NCBI RefSeq assembly: GCF_026965555.1
Contig: NZ_CP114040.1
Span: 6,572,001 to 6,636,000, forward strand
Source of the DNA: Nannocystis punicea
GTDB taxonomy: Bacteria; Myxococcota_A; Polyangia; Nannocystales; Nannocystaceae
Length of the DNA stretch: 64,000 nt
Reading direction: 5' to 3'
Positions 45,427 to 53,990 of this stretch are shown here, piece after piece; within the stretch, counting starts at the first letter, position 1, and each line of letters begins with the position of its first letter. Under the pieces are notes generated by a model. The model saw nothing but the letters and a program-made list of their open reading frames with translations, ran no database searches and was not told the DNA's origin. Made by a program: the position numbers and the translations under genes.

Positions 45427-45843
45427 ATGCAGCTTACGACCAAAGCCCGATACGGCCTGCGCGCCCTTTGCCATGTCGCTCACCGGGGATACGCCTCGGC
45501 CCACGTCATCGCGGAGCAACAGGCGATTCCCTCGCGGTATTTGGAGGAAATCATCGGCGAGCTACGCAAGGCGGGCTTCGTGGTGGGTAAGCGCGGCCCG
45601 CGCGGTGGCTACAAATTGGCCCGTCCGGCCGCCGACATCTCGATCGCCGAGGTGCTGCAGGCGCTGTCGACCCCGACCAGCAGCGGCCCCGTCACCGGCG
45701 ATCCGCAGGACGAGATCACGCGGATCGTCGAGCGCTCGGTCGACGCCCGCTTCGAGGCCGCCGTCGGGCAGCTCAGCCTCGAGCAGCTGCTCGGTGAGGC
45801 GCGCGACAGCTTCCGCCGCCGCTCGACGGACTTCATCATTTGA
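45427..45843 (+). CDS. Rrf2-family regulator (CymR-like)
   Basis: 138-aa winged-helix repressor: N-terminus MQLTTKARYGLRALCHVA, recognition region PSRYLEEIIGELRKAGFVVGKRGPRGGYKLAR. The three clustered cysteines that bind an Fe-S cluster in IscR/NsrR are missing (the region reads TGDPQDEITRIVERSVDAR), as in CymR, the cysteine-metabolism repressor that works with CysK. The next gene, 31 bp on, is a cysK, so control of cysteine synthesis is inferred. Confidence 0.88.
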   Translation: MQLTTKARYGLRALCHVAHRGYASAHVIAEQQAIPSRYLEEIIGELRKAGFVVGKRGPRGGYKLARPAADISIAEVLQALSTPTSSGPVTGDPQDEITRIVERSVDARFEAAVGQLSLEQLLGEARDSFRRRSTDFII

Positions 45844-45874
45844 TCGCGGCGGCTTTGATCGCATCCTGACCCGC

Positions 45875-46822
<948 letters not shown>

Positions 46823-46828
46823 GGCGAG

Positions 46829-47572
46829 ATGGCCGGCAGTCGCTTCCTCGTGCTCGGCGCCGGCGGCCTCGGCTGCCCGGCCCTGCTCGGCCTCCTCGCT
46901 GGCGGGGCGCGGCGGATCGGCGTCGTCGACTGCGACGTCGTCGACGCCACCAACCTCCACCGCCAGGTCCTCTACGACCTCGGCGACGTCGGAGCGCCCA
47001 AGGTCGAGGCCGCGACCCGTCGCCTGCGCGAACGATCGCCGGGCCTCGAGATCGAGCCGATCCCCCTCCGCCTCGACGAGCGCACGCTCTCATCGCTGCT
47101 CGCGGCCCAGTCGGCCGACACAGTCGTGCTCGAGTGCAGCGATCAGCCCGACCTCAAGTTCCTCGTGCACGACCTGTGCGGCGAGCATCACCTCCCGCTC
47201 GTCGTCGGCGGCGTCCAGCGCTGGGGCGGCCAGGCGATGGCCGTGCGTCACGGCGCCGGCGCGTGCTTCCGCTGCGTCTTCGAGGGCGCGCCGCCGGCCG
47301 AACTCGCGCCGTCGTGCGCCGCCGTCGGCGTCCTCGGCGCAGCCGCCGGAGCGCTCGGGTTCTTGATGGCCCACCTCGCGGTCGCCCTCGACGCCGGGGA
47401 CGACGTCGCCGGCACCTTGATCGCCCTCGACCTCCGCGAGCTCCGCCCGCAGCAGATCCGTCCGGGCAGACGCGCCGGCTGCCCGGGGTGCGATCCCCAC
47501 GCACCTCGGCCGGCTCAGGGCCCGCTGGGGCCGGCGTGCTCGACCTCCGCGGCCGCGGCTTGCAGTCGCTGA
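46829..47572 (+). CDS. MoeB/ThiF/HesA-type E1-like adenylyltransferase
   Basis: 247-aa enzyme that activates the C-terminal Gly-Gly of a ubiquitin-like sulfur carrier by adenylation. ATP loop GAGGLGCPA begins at residue 10, so the N-terminal helix of MoeB is missing; NLHRQVLYD and LECSDQPDLKF are present. Zinc cysteines are CFRC and CPGC; the conserved PSCAAVGVLG is intact. There is no rhodanese domain, unlike MoeZ. The next gene encodes a CysO-like carrier, its probable substrate. Confidence 0.88.
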   Translation: MAGSRFLVLGAGGLGCPALLGLLAGGARRIGVVDCDVVDATNLHRQVLYDLGDVGAPKVEAATRRLRERSPGLEIEPIPLRLDERTLSSLLAAQSADTVVLECSDQPDLKFLVHDLCGEHHLPLVVGGVQRWGGQAMAVRHGAGACFRCVFEGAPPAELAPSCAAVGVLGAAAGALGFLMAHLAVALDAGDDVAGTLIALDLRELRPQQIRPGRRAGCPGCDPHAPRPAQGPLGPACSTSAAAACSR

Positions 47573-47578
47573 CACCTC

Positions 47579-47596
47579 TGTTCACTATACTGAACA
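47579..47596. promoter_or_regulatory. 18-bp dyad and possible -10 before cysO
   Basis: TGTTCA-CTATAC-TGAACA is a 6-bp inverted repeat with a 6-bp centre. TATACT (47586-47591) within it could be a -10 element, 12 nt before the cysO start. It is markedly AT-richer than its surroundings. A repressor bound here would block transcription; the Rrf2 protein is the obvious candidate, by location only. Confidence 0.6.
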
Positions 47597-47603
47597 CACC
47601 GTC

Positions 47604-47876
47604 ATGCCGAACGTCCGGATCCCCACTCCCCTGCGCAAGTACACCCAAGGCCGCGAAGAGGTCACCGTCGCGGGCGACACCGTCGGCGTCGTGCTCGACG
47701 GCCTCGAGCAGAGCTACCCGGGCATCAAGGAGCGCATCTGCGACGAGGCCGGCAAGGTGCGGCGGTTCGTCAACGTGTTCGTCGGCGAGGACGACATCCG
47801 CTTCCTCGACAACCTCGCCACCGCGGTCAAGGCCAGCGACGAGATCAGCATCGTCCCCGCGATCGCCGGCGGCTGA
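47604..47876 (+). CDS. cysO: CysO-like sulfur carrier protein (MoaD/ThiS fold)
   Basis: 90-aa ubiquitin-like protein ending in AIAGG, the Gly-Gly that becomes a thiocarboxylate. The sequence VRIPTPLRKYTQGREEVTVAGDTVG and VRRFVNVFVGEDDIRFLDNLATAV closely follows mycobacterial CysO. In that pathway CysO-COSH donates sulfur to CysM-bound aminoacrylate, and a JAMM peptidase frees cysteine. All partners are adjacent here. Confidence 0.9.
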   Translation: MPNVRIPTPLRKYTQGREEVTVAGDTVGVVLDGLEQSYPGIKERICDEAGKVRRFVNVFVGEDDIRFLDNLATAVKASDEISIVPAIAGG

Positions 47877-47889
47877 GCGTCCACGCCAC

Positions 47890-48870
47890 ATGCTGCCCAC
47901 CGGCCGCGAACAACTCCTGACCGACCTGCGTCCGGCGCGAGCTGTCCGAACGGACAGCATCGTCGACCTCGTCGGCAACACCCCGTTGGTGCGCCTGCAC
48001 CACATCGAGCGTGACGCGCCGGGCGTCGAGATCTGGGCCAAGTGCGAGTTCTGCAACCCCGCCGGCTCGGTCAAGGATCGCGCCGCCCTGCGGATCGTCC
48101 GCGACGCGCAGGCACGCGGCCTGCTGCGCCCCGGCGTGCGGCTCATCGACAGCACCAGCGGCAACACCGGCATCGCCTACGCCATGGTCGGCGCCGCGCT
48201 CGGCGTGCCGGTCACCCTGGTGATGCCGGAGAACGTCAGCGCCCCGCGCAAGCAGGTCACCACCGCGTACGGGGTCGAGATCGTCTACAGCAGCCCGATG
48301 GAGGGCAGCGACGGCGCAATCCGGCTGGCGCACGAGCTCGTCGAGCGCCACCCCGAGCGCTGGCACTACGCCGACCAGTACGGCAACCCCAACAACCCGC
48401 TGGCGCACTACCACACCACCGCGCCCGAGATCTGGCAGCAGACGGGCGGCCGCGTCACTCACTTCGTCACCGGCATCGGCACCAGCGGCACGGTCGTCGG
48501 CACCTCGCGGCGGCTGCACGAGCTCGACCCCGAGATCCGCTGCGTCGCCATCCAGCCCGACGACGCCATGCACGGCCTCGAGGGCATGAAGCACCTGCCC
48601 TCGAGCATCGTGCCGGCGATCTACGACGCCGGCGTGCTCGACGACACGATCTGGATGCCGACCGACGAGGGCTGGGACATGGCCGAGCGGCTCGCCAAGG
48701 AGGAGGGCCTGTTCGTCGGCCATTCCTCGGGCGGCAACGTCGCCGGCGCCCTGCGCGTCGCCAGGCAGCTGTCCGCCGAGGGCCGCCGCGGCGTGGTCGT
48801 CACCATCCTGTGCGACCGCGGCGACCGCTACTTCGTCCCGCTGCGCTGGGAGAAGCGCTACCTGTGGTGA
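47890..48870 (+). CDS. cysM: CysM-like cysteine synthase
   Basis: 326-aa PLP beta-family enzyme, second cysteine synthase in 2 kb. PLP lysine in NPAGSVKDRAA, STSGNTGIAYAM, GIGTSGTVVGTSRR and GHSSGGNVAG. Its position between cysO and a JAMM peptidase suggests it uses the CysO thiocarboxylate as sulfur source, as mycobacterial CysM does with O-phosphoserine. That substrate choice is inferred from context. A repeat pair (47938/47952) encodes ARAVRTDSIVD near the N-terminus. Confidence 0.88.
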   Translation: MLPTGREQLLTDLRPARAVRTDSIVDLVGNTPLVRLHHIERDAPGVEIWAKCEFCNPAGSVKDRAALRIVRDAQARGLLRPGVRLIDSTSGNTGIAYAMVGAALGVPVTLVMPENVSAPRKQVTTAYGVEIVYSSPMEGSDGAIRLAHELVERHPERWHYADQYGNPNNPLAHYHTTAPEIWQQTGGRVTHFVTGIGTSGTVVGTSRRLHELDPEIRCVAIQPDDAMHGLEGMKHLPSSIVPAIYDAGVLDDTIWMPTDEGWDMAERLAKEEGLFVGHSSGGNVAGALRVARQLSAEGRRGVVVTILCDRGDRYFVPLRWEKRYLW

Positions 48871-48895
48871 AGGACATGTCCGAAACGCCAGCCTC
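48858..48895. repeat. Three phased repeat units at a gene junction
   Basis: Starts at 48858 (CTACCTGTGG), 48872 (GGACATGTCC) and 48886 (CGCCAGCCTC). The central unit contains the ATG (48876) that may start the JAMM peptidase. Confidence 0.7.
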
Positions 48896-49355
48896 CGAAT
48901 TCGCCATCCCCGAGGCCCTGCTGGCCCGGATCTACGCCCAGTCACGGGCCGAGTTCCCGAGCGAGTGCTGCGGCTACCTCAAGGGTCGCGGCGCCGACAT
49001 GCGGCTCCATCCGTGCAAGAACTTCATGGACAAGCTGCACGCGGTGGACCCCGAGACCTACCCGCGCACCTCGGCCAACGGCTACAACTTCGGCGGCCGC
49101 GAGCTGATGGAGTTCACGCGCGCGTTCGACGGCGACGATCCGCCGACGGTCATCTACCACTCGCACCCGCGGGTCGGCGCCTACTTCTCGGCCGAGGACG
49201 AGGCCGCGGCGCTGGCCGCCGGCTACCCGGTCGACTACCTGGTCGTCGACGCGCAGGAGCACGAGATCGCCGGCGCAGTGCTGTTCCGCCGCGTGCGCGA
49301 CGCCGGCCCCGGGGCTTACGTCGAGGTCGCGCGCTTCCCCGGCGAGACGCGCTAG
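48867..49355 (+). CDS. mec: JAMM/M67 metallopeptidase (Mec-like)
   Basis: 162-aa JAMM-domain peptidase. Zinc motif HSHPRVGAYFSAED (H-x-H...S..D) and the upstream acidic residue in ECCGYLKG are present. In Mycobacterium tuberculosis Mec(+) cleaves cysteine from the CysO-cysteine adduct; adjacency to cysO-cysM supports the same role. GTG at 48867 overlaps the cysM TGA (GTGA); ATG at 48876, inside a repeat decamer, is the alternative start. Confidence 0.87.
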   Translation: MKDMSETPASEFAIPEALLARIYAQSRAEFPSECCGYLKGRGADMRLHPCKNFMDKLHAVDPETYPRTSANGYNFGGRELMEFTRAFDGDDPPTVIYHSHPRVGAYFSAEDEAAALAAGYPVDYLVVDAQEHEIAGAVLFRRVRDAGPGAYVEVARFPGETR

Positions 49356-49476
49356 AGCCTGTCGACGGCCTGGCCAGTCGGGCGCCTTCGCGTCCCCGAC
49401 GGCCGACGCGGCCGGCGTGACCCTGAACCGCCCAGGAAGGCTCGAAATGCCGCGGCCCCGGCACTAGACTGTCTGC

Positions 49477-50115
49477 GTGCTGGTCGCCCTCCTCGTCGCC
49501 GCCCTCGTCGGCCCTGGCCCGGCCGAGGGTCCCGTCGGCGAGCACGAGGACGACAAGAAGGCCGCCTACCTCGCGGCCAAGCGGGCCCCGCCGCCGGTTC
49601 GGCGCCAATGTTGCCCGAAGGACATGTCCGATGGCACATGTCTCATCGACCCTGCGTGCCGCGACTCGCCGCGCGCCGGCGCCCAGGCCGAGGCGCTGCT
49701 GTTCGCCCGCCACCTGCACACGCTCGAGGTCATGCCGCTGCGGGGCCCGCACCCCGAGGGCGCGCTGGCGCGGTTCTTCCGCTGCCGCTTCACCGACGAG
49801 CTGGCCAGCCACCCCGCCGAGCTGATCGCCGGCGTGATCGCGGCGGCCGACCACTTCGGCGCCGGCGAGGTCCACATCATCAGCGGCTTCCGCCACCCCA
49901 AGTTCAACCTCATGCTGACCAAGAAGGGCCGCGAGGTCGCGCGCGACAGCCAGCACGCGCGCAGCCAGGCGATCGACTTCGCCCTGGTCGGGGTCAAGGC
50001 CGACAAGCTGTACAAGTACGCGCTCAAGCGGTGGAAGGGCGGCGTCGGCTACTACCCGGTCAGCCAGTTCGTCCACCTCGACACCGGCAAGCGCCGGACC
50101 TGGAAGGGCCACTGA
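49477..50115 (+). CDS. DUF882/M15-type murein peptidase-like protein
   Basis: 212-aa exported protein of the YcbK (DUF882) group related to M15 zinc peptidases that act on peptidoglycan cross-links. Metal-site blocks are ISGFRHPKFN, DSQHARSQAIDFAL and FVHLDTG. Short N-terminal hydrophobic signal (MLVALLVAALVG). Repeat units at 49606, 49620 and 49634 encode QCCPKDMSDGTCLID, probably an in-frame expansion in the pre-domain linker. GTG start with TAGACT 6 nt upstream. Its TGA overlaps the ATG of the next gene by one base. Confidence 0.85.
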   Translation: MLVALLVAALVGPGPAEGPVGEHEDDKKAAYLAAKRAPPPVRRQCCPKDMSDGTCLIDPACRDSPRAGAQAEALLFARHLHTLEVMPLRGPHPEGALARFFRCRFTDELASHPAELIAGVIAAADHFGAGEVHIISGFRHPKFNLMLTKKGREVARDSQHARSQAIDFALVGVKADKLYKYALKRWKGGVGYYPVSQFVHLDTGKRRTWKGH

Positions 50116-51272
50116 TGACGCCCGCGCGGCGCGCCGGCGGCTTCGCGGCGGCCCTGGTCCTCGGGTCATGTTTCGAGGGACAGGCGCTGTGGGGCGAGCG
50201 CTGCGAGCTCGACGCCGACTGCGGCCCCGACCTGCCGTGCCAGGACGACGGCGTGTGCGCCCGCGAGCGCCGCTGCAGCGGCATGACGATCGACCTCGCC
50301 TCGCTGCGGCCGCAGGTGGCCTGGTTGCTCGACCACTCGAAGTCGATGCGCCGCTGCCTCGACGACCCGGAGGAGCGCGAGCGCTGCGCCCAGGCCGAGG
50401 CCCCGCCGGGGCCCTCGCGCTGGGACGGCGTGCACCAGCTCGTCCACGCCGTCGTACCCCAGCTCGCCGACCGCGTCGACTTCGCCGCCGTCGTGTTCCC
50501 GACCCCGACGCTGATCTCCGAGCAGGGCATCTGCAACCTCAACGACAACTCGCGCGTCCCGTTCGGCACCGAGGACGCCGCCGGGGTCATCCTCGCGGCT
50601 GTCCCCGAGGACACCTCGTCGCCGCCGATCGGCGAGAACCCGCTGCGCGAGGCCTGGTCGAACCTGTTCGAGCCGGACGAGGGCGGCCCCGTGCGCGCCC
50701 GCGCGATCGTCCTCGTCAGCGACAACCCGCCCAACTGCACCGCCAAGCCGCAGATCAGCTCCGACTTCGCCGAGAAGCTCGACCCCGAGGTCCTCCCGCT
50801 GGTCGAGCAGAGCTTCGCCGCCGGGACCTCCACCATCGTCGTCGGCATCAGCGTCATGGACGTGATGGCCGCGCCCGTCGCCGGCGACAGCATGATCGAC
50901 GACGTCAACCCGCACGAGTACTTCAACCAGCTCGCGCTGGCCGGCGGCCTCGCGCAGGAGGGGCCCGAGCACTACCTGCACCTGCGCGACAGCAGCGCCG
51001 TGCCGCAGGTGATCGCCCGCCTGCAGGAGCTCCTGGCCCCGCTGGTCGACGAGGTCGAGGCGTGCCGGATCCGCATCGACGCCGCGCCCGACTACCCCGA
51101 CCTCGTCGCGCTCGACGTCGACGGTCGCATGCACCGCGCCGACTCCGACTGCGCCGACCCGCAGGCCTGGCGCTGGCGGGACGCCACCCACCTCGCGCTC
51201 GAGCTGTGCCCTGACGCGTGTGCGCGCCTACACGCGGGCGCGATCGCCCGGCTGCGCTTCGGCTGCCCGTAG
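50115..51272 (+). CDS. VWA-like lipoprotein
   Basis: 385-aa lipoprotein (lipobox LGSC). A short Cys-rich start (CELDADCGPDLPCQDDGVC) precedes a von Willebrand A-like domain (about 60-325): VAWLLDHSKSM stands where the MIDAS DxSxS occurs, and ARAIVLVSDN follows. The C-terminal region holds paired cysteines. Coupled by a 1-nt overlap (TGATG) to the DUF882 gene. First of three VWA genes in a row; function in binding or sensing at the surface is inferred. Confidence 0.78.
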   Translation: MTPARRAGGFAAALVLGSCFEGQALWGERCELDADCGPDLPCQDDGVCARERRCSGMTIDLASLRPQVAWLLDHSKSMRRCLDDPEERERCAQAEAPPGPSRWDGVHQLVHAVVPQLADRVDFAAVVFPTPTLISEQGICNLNDNSRVPFGTEDAAGVILAAVPEDTSSPPIGENPLREAWSNLFEPDEGGPVRARAIVLVSDNPPNCTAKPQISSDFAEKLDPEVLPLVEQSFAAGTSTIVVGISVMDVMAAPVAGDSMIDDVNPHEYFNQLALAGGLAQEGPEHYLHLRDSSAVPQVIARLQELLAPLVDEVEACRIRIDAAPDYPDLVALDVDGRMHRADSDCADPQAWRWRDATHLALELCPDACARLHAGAIARLRFGCP

Positions 51273-51290
51273 CGATCGACGCGCGCCCCG

Positions 51291-51318
51291 CAATTGAATG
51301 CGGCGCGGCGGGTACTGC
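51291..51318 (+). promoter_or_regulatory. Conserved upstream element of a VWA gene
   Basis: CAATTGAA at 51291-51298 and GGGTACTGCCC centred on 51313-51318, 22 bp apart from start to start. The same pair with identical spacing precedes the next VWA gene. TACTGC lies 6 nt before the ATG, so the message would be leaderless if this is the -10. Confidence 0.6.
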
Positions 51319-51324
51319 CCGGTC

Positions 51325-52539
51325 ATGCAGCGCTCACTCCGATCGATGGCTTGGCTTGCGCTCCTTCTTACTGCGTGTCCGGACGGCAAGGCCGACAGCG
51401 ACAGCGACGCGACCTCGGAGGTCGTGACCAGCATCCTCCCGCCGACGACCGCCGACGACAGCACCAGCACCGGCGAGCCGGGCACCACGGTGGAGCCCGA
51501 TCCGACCGGCACCGGCAGCTCGACCACCACCGACGACGGTCCGATCAGCTGCGACGACTTCACCCCGGCCAAGCTCGAGCCGGTGGTCCCGCGGATCGTG
51601 CTGGTGCTCGACAAGTCCGGCTCGATGCTGCTCGAGTGGGACCACGACGGCGATCCTGCCACCGAGGCGGTGTCGCGCTGGTCGAGCCTGCGCGCGGTCG
51701 TCGAGTCGATGGTCGGCGGCCTCGACAGCGTGGTCCAGTTCGGCGCGGTGCTGTTCCCGTCGCTCGAGGCGACCTCGAAGCCGACCATCGCCGCCTGCGT
51801 CGTCGATGCCGGGCCGCTGGTGCCGGTCGGGCCGCAGAGCGGCGCCGCGATCCTCGCCGCCATCCCGCCGGGGGACACCACCACGATCGCCGGCGGCACC
51901 CCGTCGACCCAGGGCATCCTGGCGGCCGTCAGCGAGCTCGACGGCCTCGAGGGCGACGACGAGCCGAAGTTCATCATCTTCATCACCGACGGCGCCGCCA
52001 ACTGCGACCCGGACAACGAGGAGCTGTTCGACGACTACGACGATCGCCTGGCCCAGACCGTCGCCGACGCGCGCACCGCCGGTTACCAGACCCACGTGGT
52101 CGGCATCGACATCTCCAACGCGCTCACGCCGGTGCTGCAGGACGGCAACCCCGACGGCATCAACCCGTGGGAGAAGCTCAACGAGCTGGCGGAGATCGCC
52201 GGCACCGCGCGGGATGGCGACGAGAAGTTCTACAACGCCACCAACGAGCAGGAGCTGCAGGCCGCGCTGATGGCGATCACCGGCGACGTCGTGTCGTGCG
52301 AGATCAACCTCGGCAAGCCGGTGCCGGACAGCTTCTACATCCAGTTGGTCGAGATCGGCGAGGAGTCCGACGAGCAGGAGTACCCGGGGATGGACACCCA
52401 GGTCGGCGATTGCGACAGCGAGAGCGGCTGGCAGTACACGAGCCCGGCGCGCGACGCGATCCGCCTGTGCGGCGCGGCGTGCGAGCACTACAAGGCCACC
52501 GGGCTCATCGAGATCGAGTACGGCTGCTTCATCCCCTAG
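51325..52539 (+). CDS. VWA-domain lipoprotein
   Basis: 404-aa lipoprotein (lipobox LLTAC), then a Thr/Ser-rich linker (about 20-75), then a VWA domain with MIDAS RIVLVLDKSGSM and the later FIIFITDGAANC. C-terminal about 110 residues have paired Cys (VSCEINLG, GDCDSESGWQYTSPARDAIRLCGAACEHY). Very similar in layout to the next gene; a tandem duplication. Start chosen at MQRSLRS because of the conserved upstream element. Confidence 0.88.
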   Translation: MQRSLRSMAWLALLLTACPDGKADSDSDATSEVVTSILPPTTADDSTSTGEPGTTVEPDPTGTGSSTTTDDGPISCDDFTPAKLEPVVPRIVLVLDKSGSMLLEWDHDGDPATEAVSRWSSLRAVVESMVGGLDSVVQFGAVLFPSLEATSKPTIAACVVDAGPLVPVGPQSGAAILAAIPPGDTTTIAGGTPSTQGILAAVSELDGLEGDDEPKFIIFITDGAANCDPDNEELFDDYDDRLAQTVADARTAGYQTHVVGIDISNALTPVLQDGNPDGINPWEKLNELAEIAGTARDGDEKFYNATNEQELQAALMAITGDVVSCEINLGKPVPDSFYIQLVEIGEESDEQEYPGMDTQVGDCDSESGWQYTSPARDAIRLCGAACEHYKATGLIEIEYGCFIP

Positions 52540-52641
52540 AGGTTCGGCGCCGCGCGGGTCCGGGGGCGAGCGAGGGCGCGCGGCCTCCGGACCCGCCGCG
52601 GTCGCCGTTTTGGCTTGGCTTATCGACTTTTTGCGCGGCCC

Positions 52642-52669
52642 CAATTGAAACCACGGCCGCGGGTACTGC
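52642..52669 (+). promoter_or_regulatory. Conserved upstream element of second VWA gene
   Basis: CAATTGAA at 52642-52649 and TACTGC at 52664-52669 in GGGTACTGCCC, with the same 22-bp offset as at 51291-51318. The coding starts also match (ATGCAGCGC), so the element was duplicated with the gene. Confidence 0.6.
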
Positions 52670-52675
52670 CCCCGC

Positions 52676-53911
52676 ATGCAGCGCCCTCTGTTCGTAACCG
52701 TAGCTTCCGTCGCGCTCCTGAGCGCGTGCCCCGGCGAAGACAACGACACCGCCGGAGCCAACTCGACCCTTGGCAGCACCGGCGTCGAGCTGCCTCCGGG
52801 GACCACCACGACTACCACCGGACCGGACGACCCGACCACCACGTCGCCCGCCACCAGCCTCGACGTCACCGGGACCACGACCGAGGACGGTCCGCTGGTG
52901 TGTGACGAGTTCGTGCCGATGGAGATCGAGCCGGTCATCCCGCGGGTCGTGCTCGTGCTCGACAAGTCGGGCTCGATGATCTCGGAGGAGTCGGGCTTCT
53001 GGGATCACGACGGCGATCCCAACACCCCGGACATCACCCGCTGGATGAGCCTCCACTCGGTCGTCGAGTCGATCTTCGCCAACCTCGACAACGTCATCAA
53101 CTTCGGCGCAGTCCTGTTCCCGGCGCTCACCGCCACCAGCGCGTACGGCCCGGCCGCCTGCCCGGTCGACTCGCAGCCGCTGGTGCCGATCGGCCCGCAG
53201 AGCGGCGCCGCGATCCTCTCCGCCTTGCCGCCCGCCGACACCATGACGATCGCCGGCGGCACCCCGGCCGCGGCCGGCATCCAGGTCGCGCTCGACGAGC
53301 TCGCCGGCCTCCAGGACGACGAGCCCAAGTTCATCATCCTCGTCACCGACGGCGCCGCCAACTGCAAGAAGGGCACGGTGACGCCGGAGCTGTTCAACGA
53401 GTACGACGACAACCTGCCGATGGTGGTCGCGCAGGCGGCGGAGATGGGCTTCCCGACCTACGTCATCGGCATCGACATCGAGGACGTGTTCTCTCCGGTG
53501 GTGATCGACGGCAACCCCGACAACACCAACACCTACCAGAAGCTCAACGAGCTGGCCGAGCTCGGCGGCACCGCCCGACCCGGCGACGAGAAGTTCTACA
53601 ACGCCCTCAACCAGACCGAGCTGCAGGACGCGCTCAACTCCATCACCCAGCAGGTCGTCTCGTGCGAGATCAAGCTCGGCGAGCCGGTCCCCAACCTGTT
53701 CTTCATCCAGAGCGTCGAGGTCGGCGCCGACGACGACCCGAACCAGCAGGTCTACGAGGGCCAGGACACTCAGGTCGCCAACTGCGACGAAGAGTCCGGC
53801 TGGAAGTACACCTCGCCCGACCGCGACGCGATCATCCTGTGCGGGGACGCCTGCGACTACTACAAGGAGACCGGCAAGGTGCAGATCGAGTACGGCTGCG
53901 AGGTCGCCTGA
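52676..53911 (+). CDS. VWA-domain lipoprotein (paralog)
   Basis: 411-aa lipoprotein (lipobox LLSAC) with the same order as its neighbour: Thr-rich linker, MIDAS RVVLVLDKSGSM, FIILVTDGAANC, then the Cys-paired C-terminus (VSCEIKLGEPVPNLFFIQSVEVG). Probably exposed on the outer membrane. The two paralogs share the KLNELAE...GTAR..DEKFYNA region nearly unchanged, which marks it as functionally constrained. Confidence 0.88.
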   Translation: MQRPLFVTVASVALLSACPGEDNDTAGANSTLGSTGVELPPGTTTTTTGPDDPTTTSPATSLDVTGTTTEDGPLVCDEFVPMEIEPVIPRVVLVLDKSGSMISEESGFWDHDGDPNTPDITRWMSLHSVVESIFANLDNVINFGAVLFPALTATSAYGPAACPVDSQPLVPIGPQSGAAILSALPPADTMTIAGGTPAAAGIQVALDELAGLQDDEPKFIILVTDGAANCKKGTVTPELFNEYDDNLPMVVAQAAEMGFPTYVIGIDIEDVFSPVVIDGNPDNTNTYQKLNELAELGGTARPGDEKFYNALNQTELQDALNSITQQVVSCEIKLGEPVPNLFFIQSVEVGADDDPNQQVYEGQDTQVANCDEESGWKYTSPDRDAIILCGDACDYYKETGKVQIEYGCEVA

Positions 53912-53990
53912 AGTCCGCGTGGGGGCCGGCGCCCTCGCGCGCCCCCGCGCCCGCATTAGTCCTCGATCTCCGGCCGCGGGTGCCGCCAAG

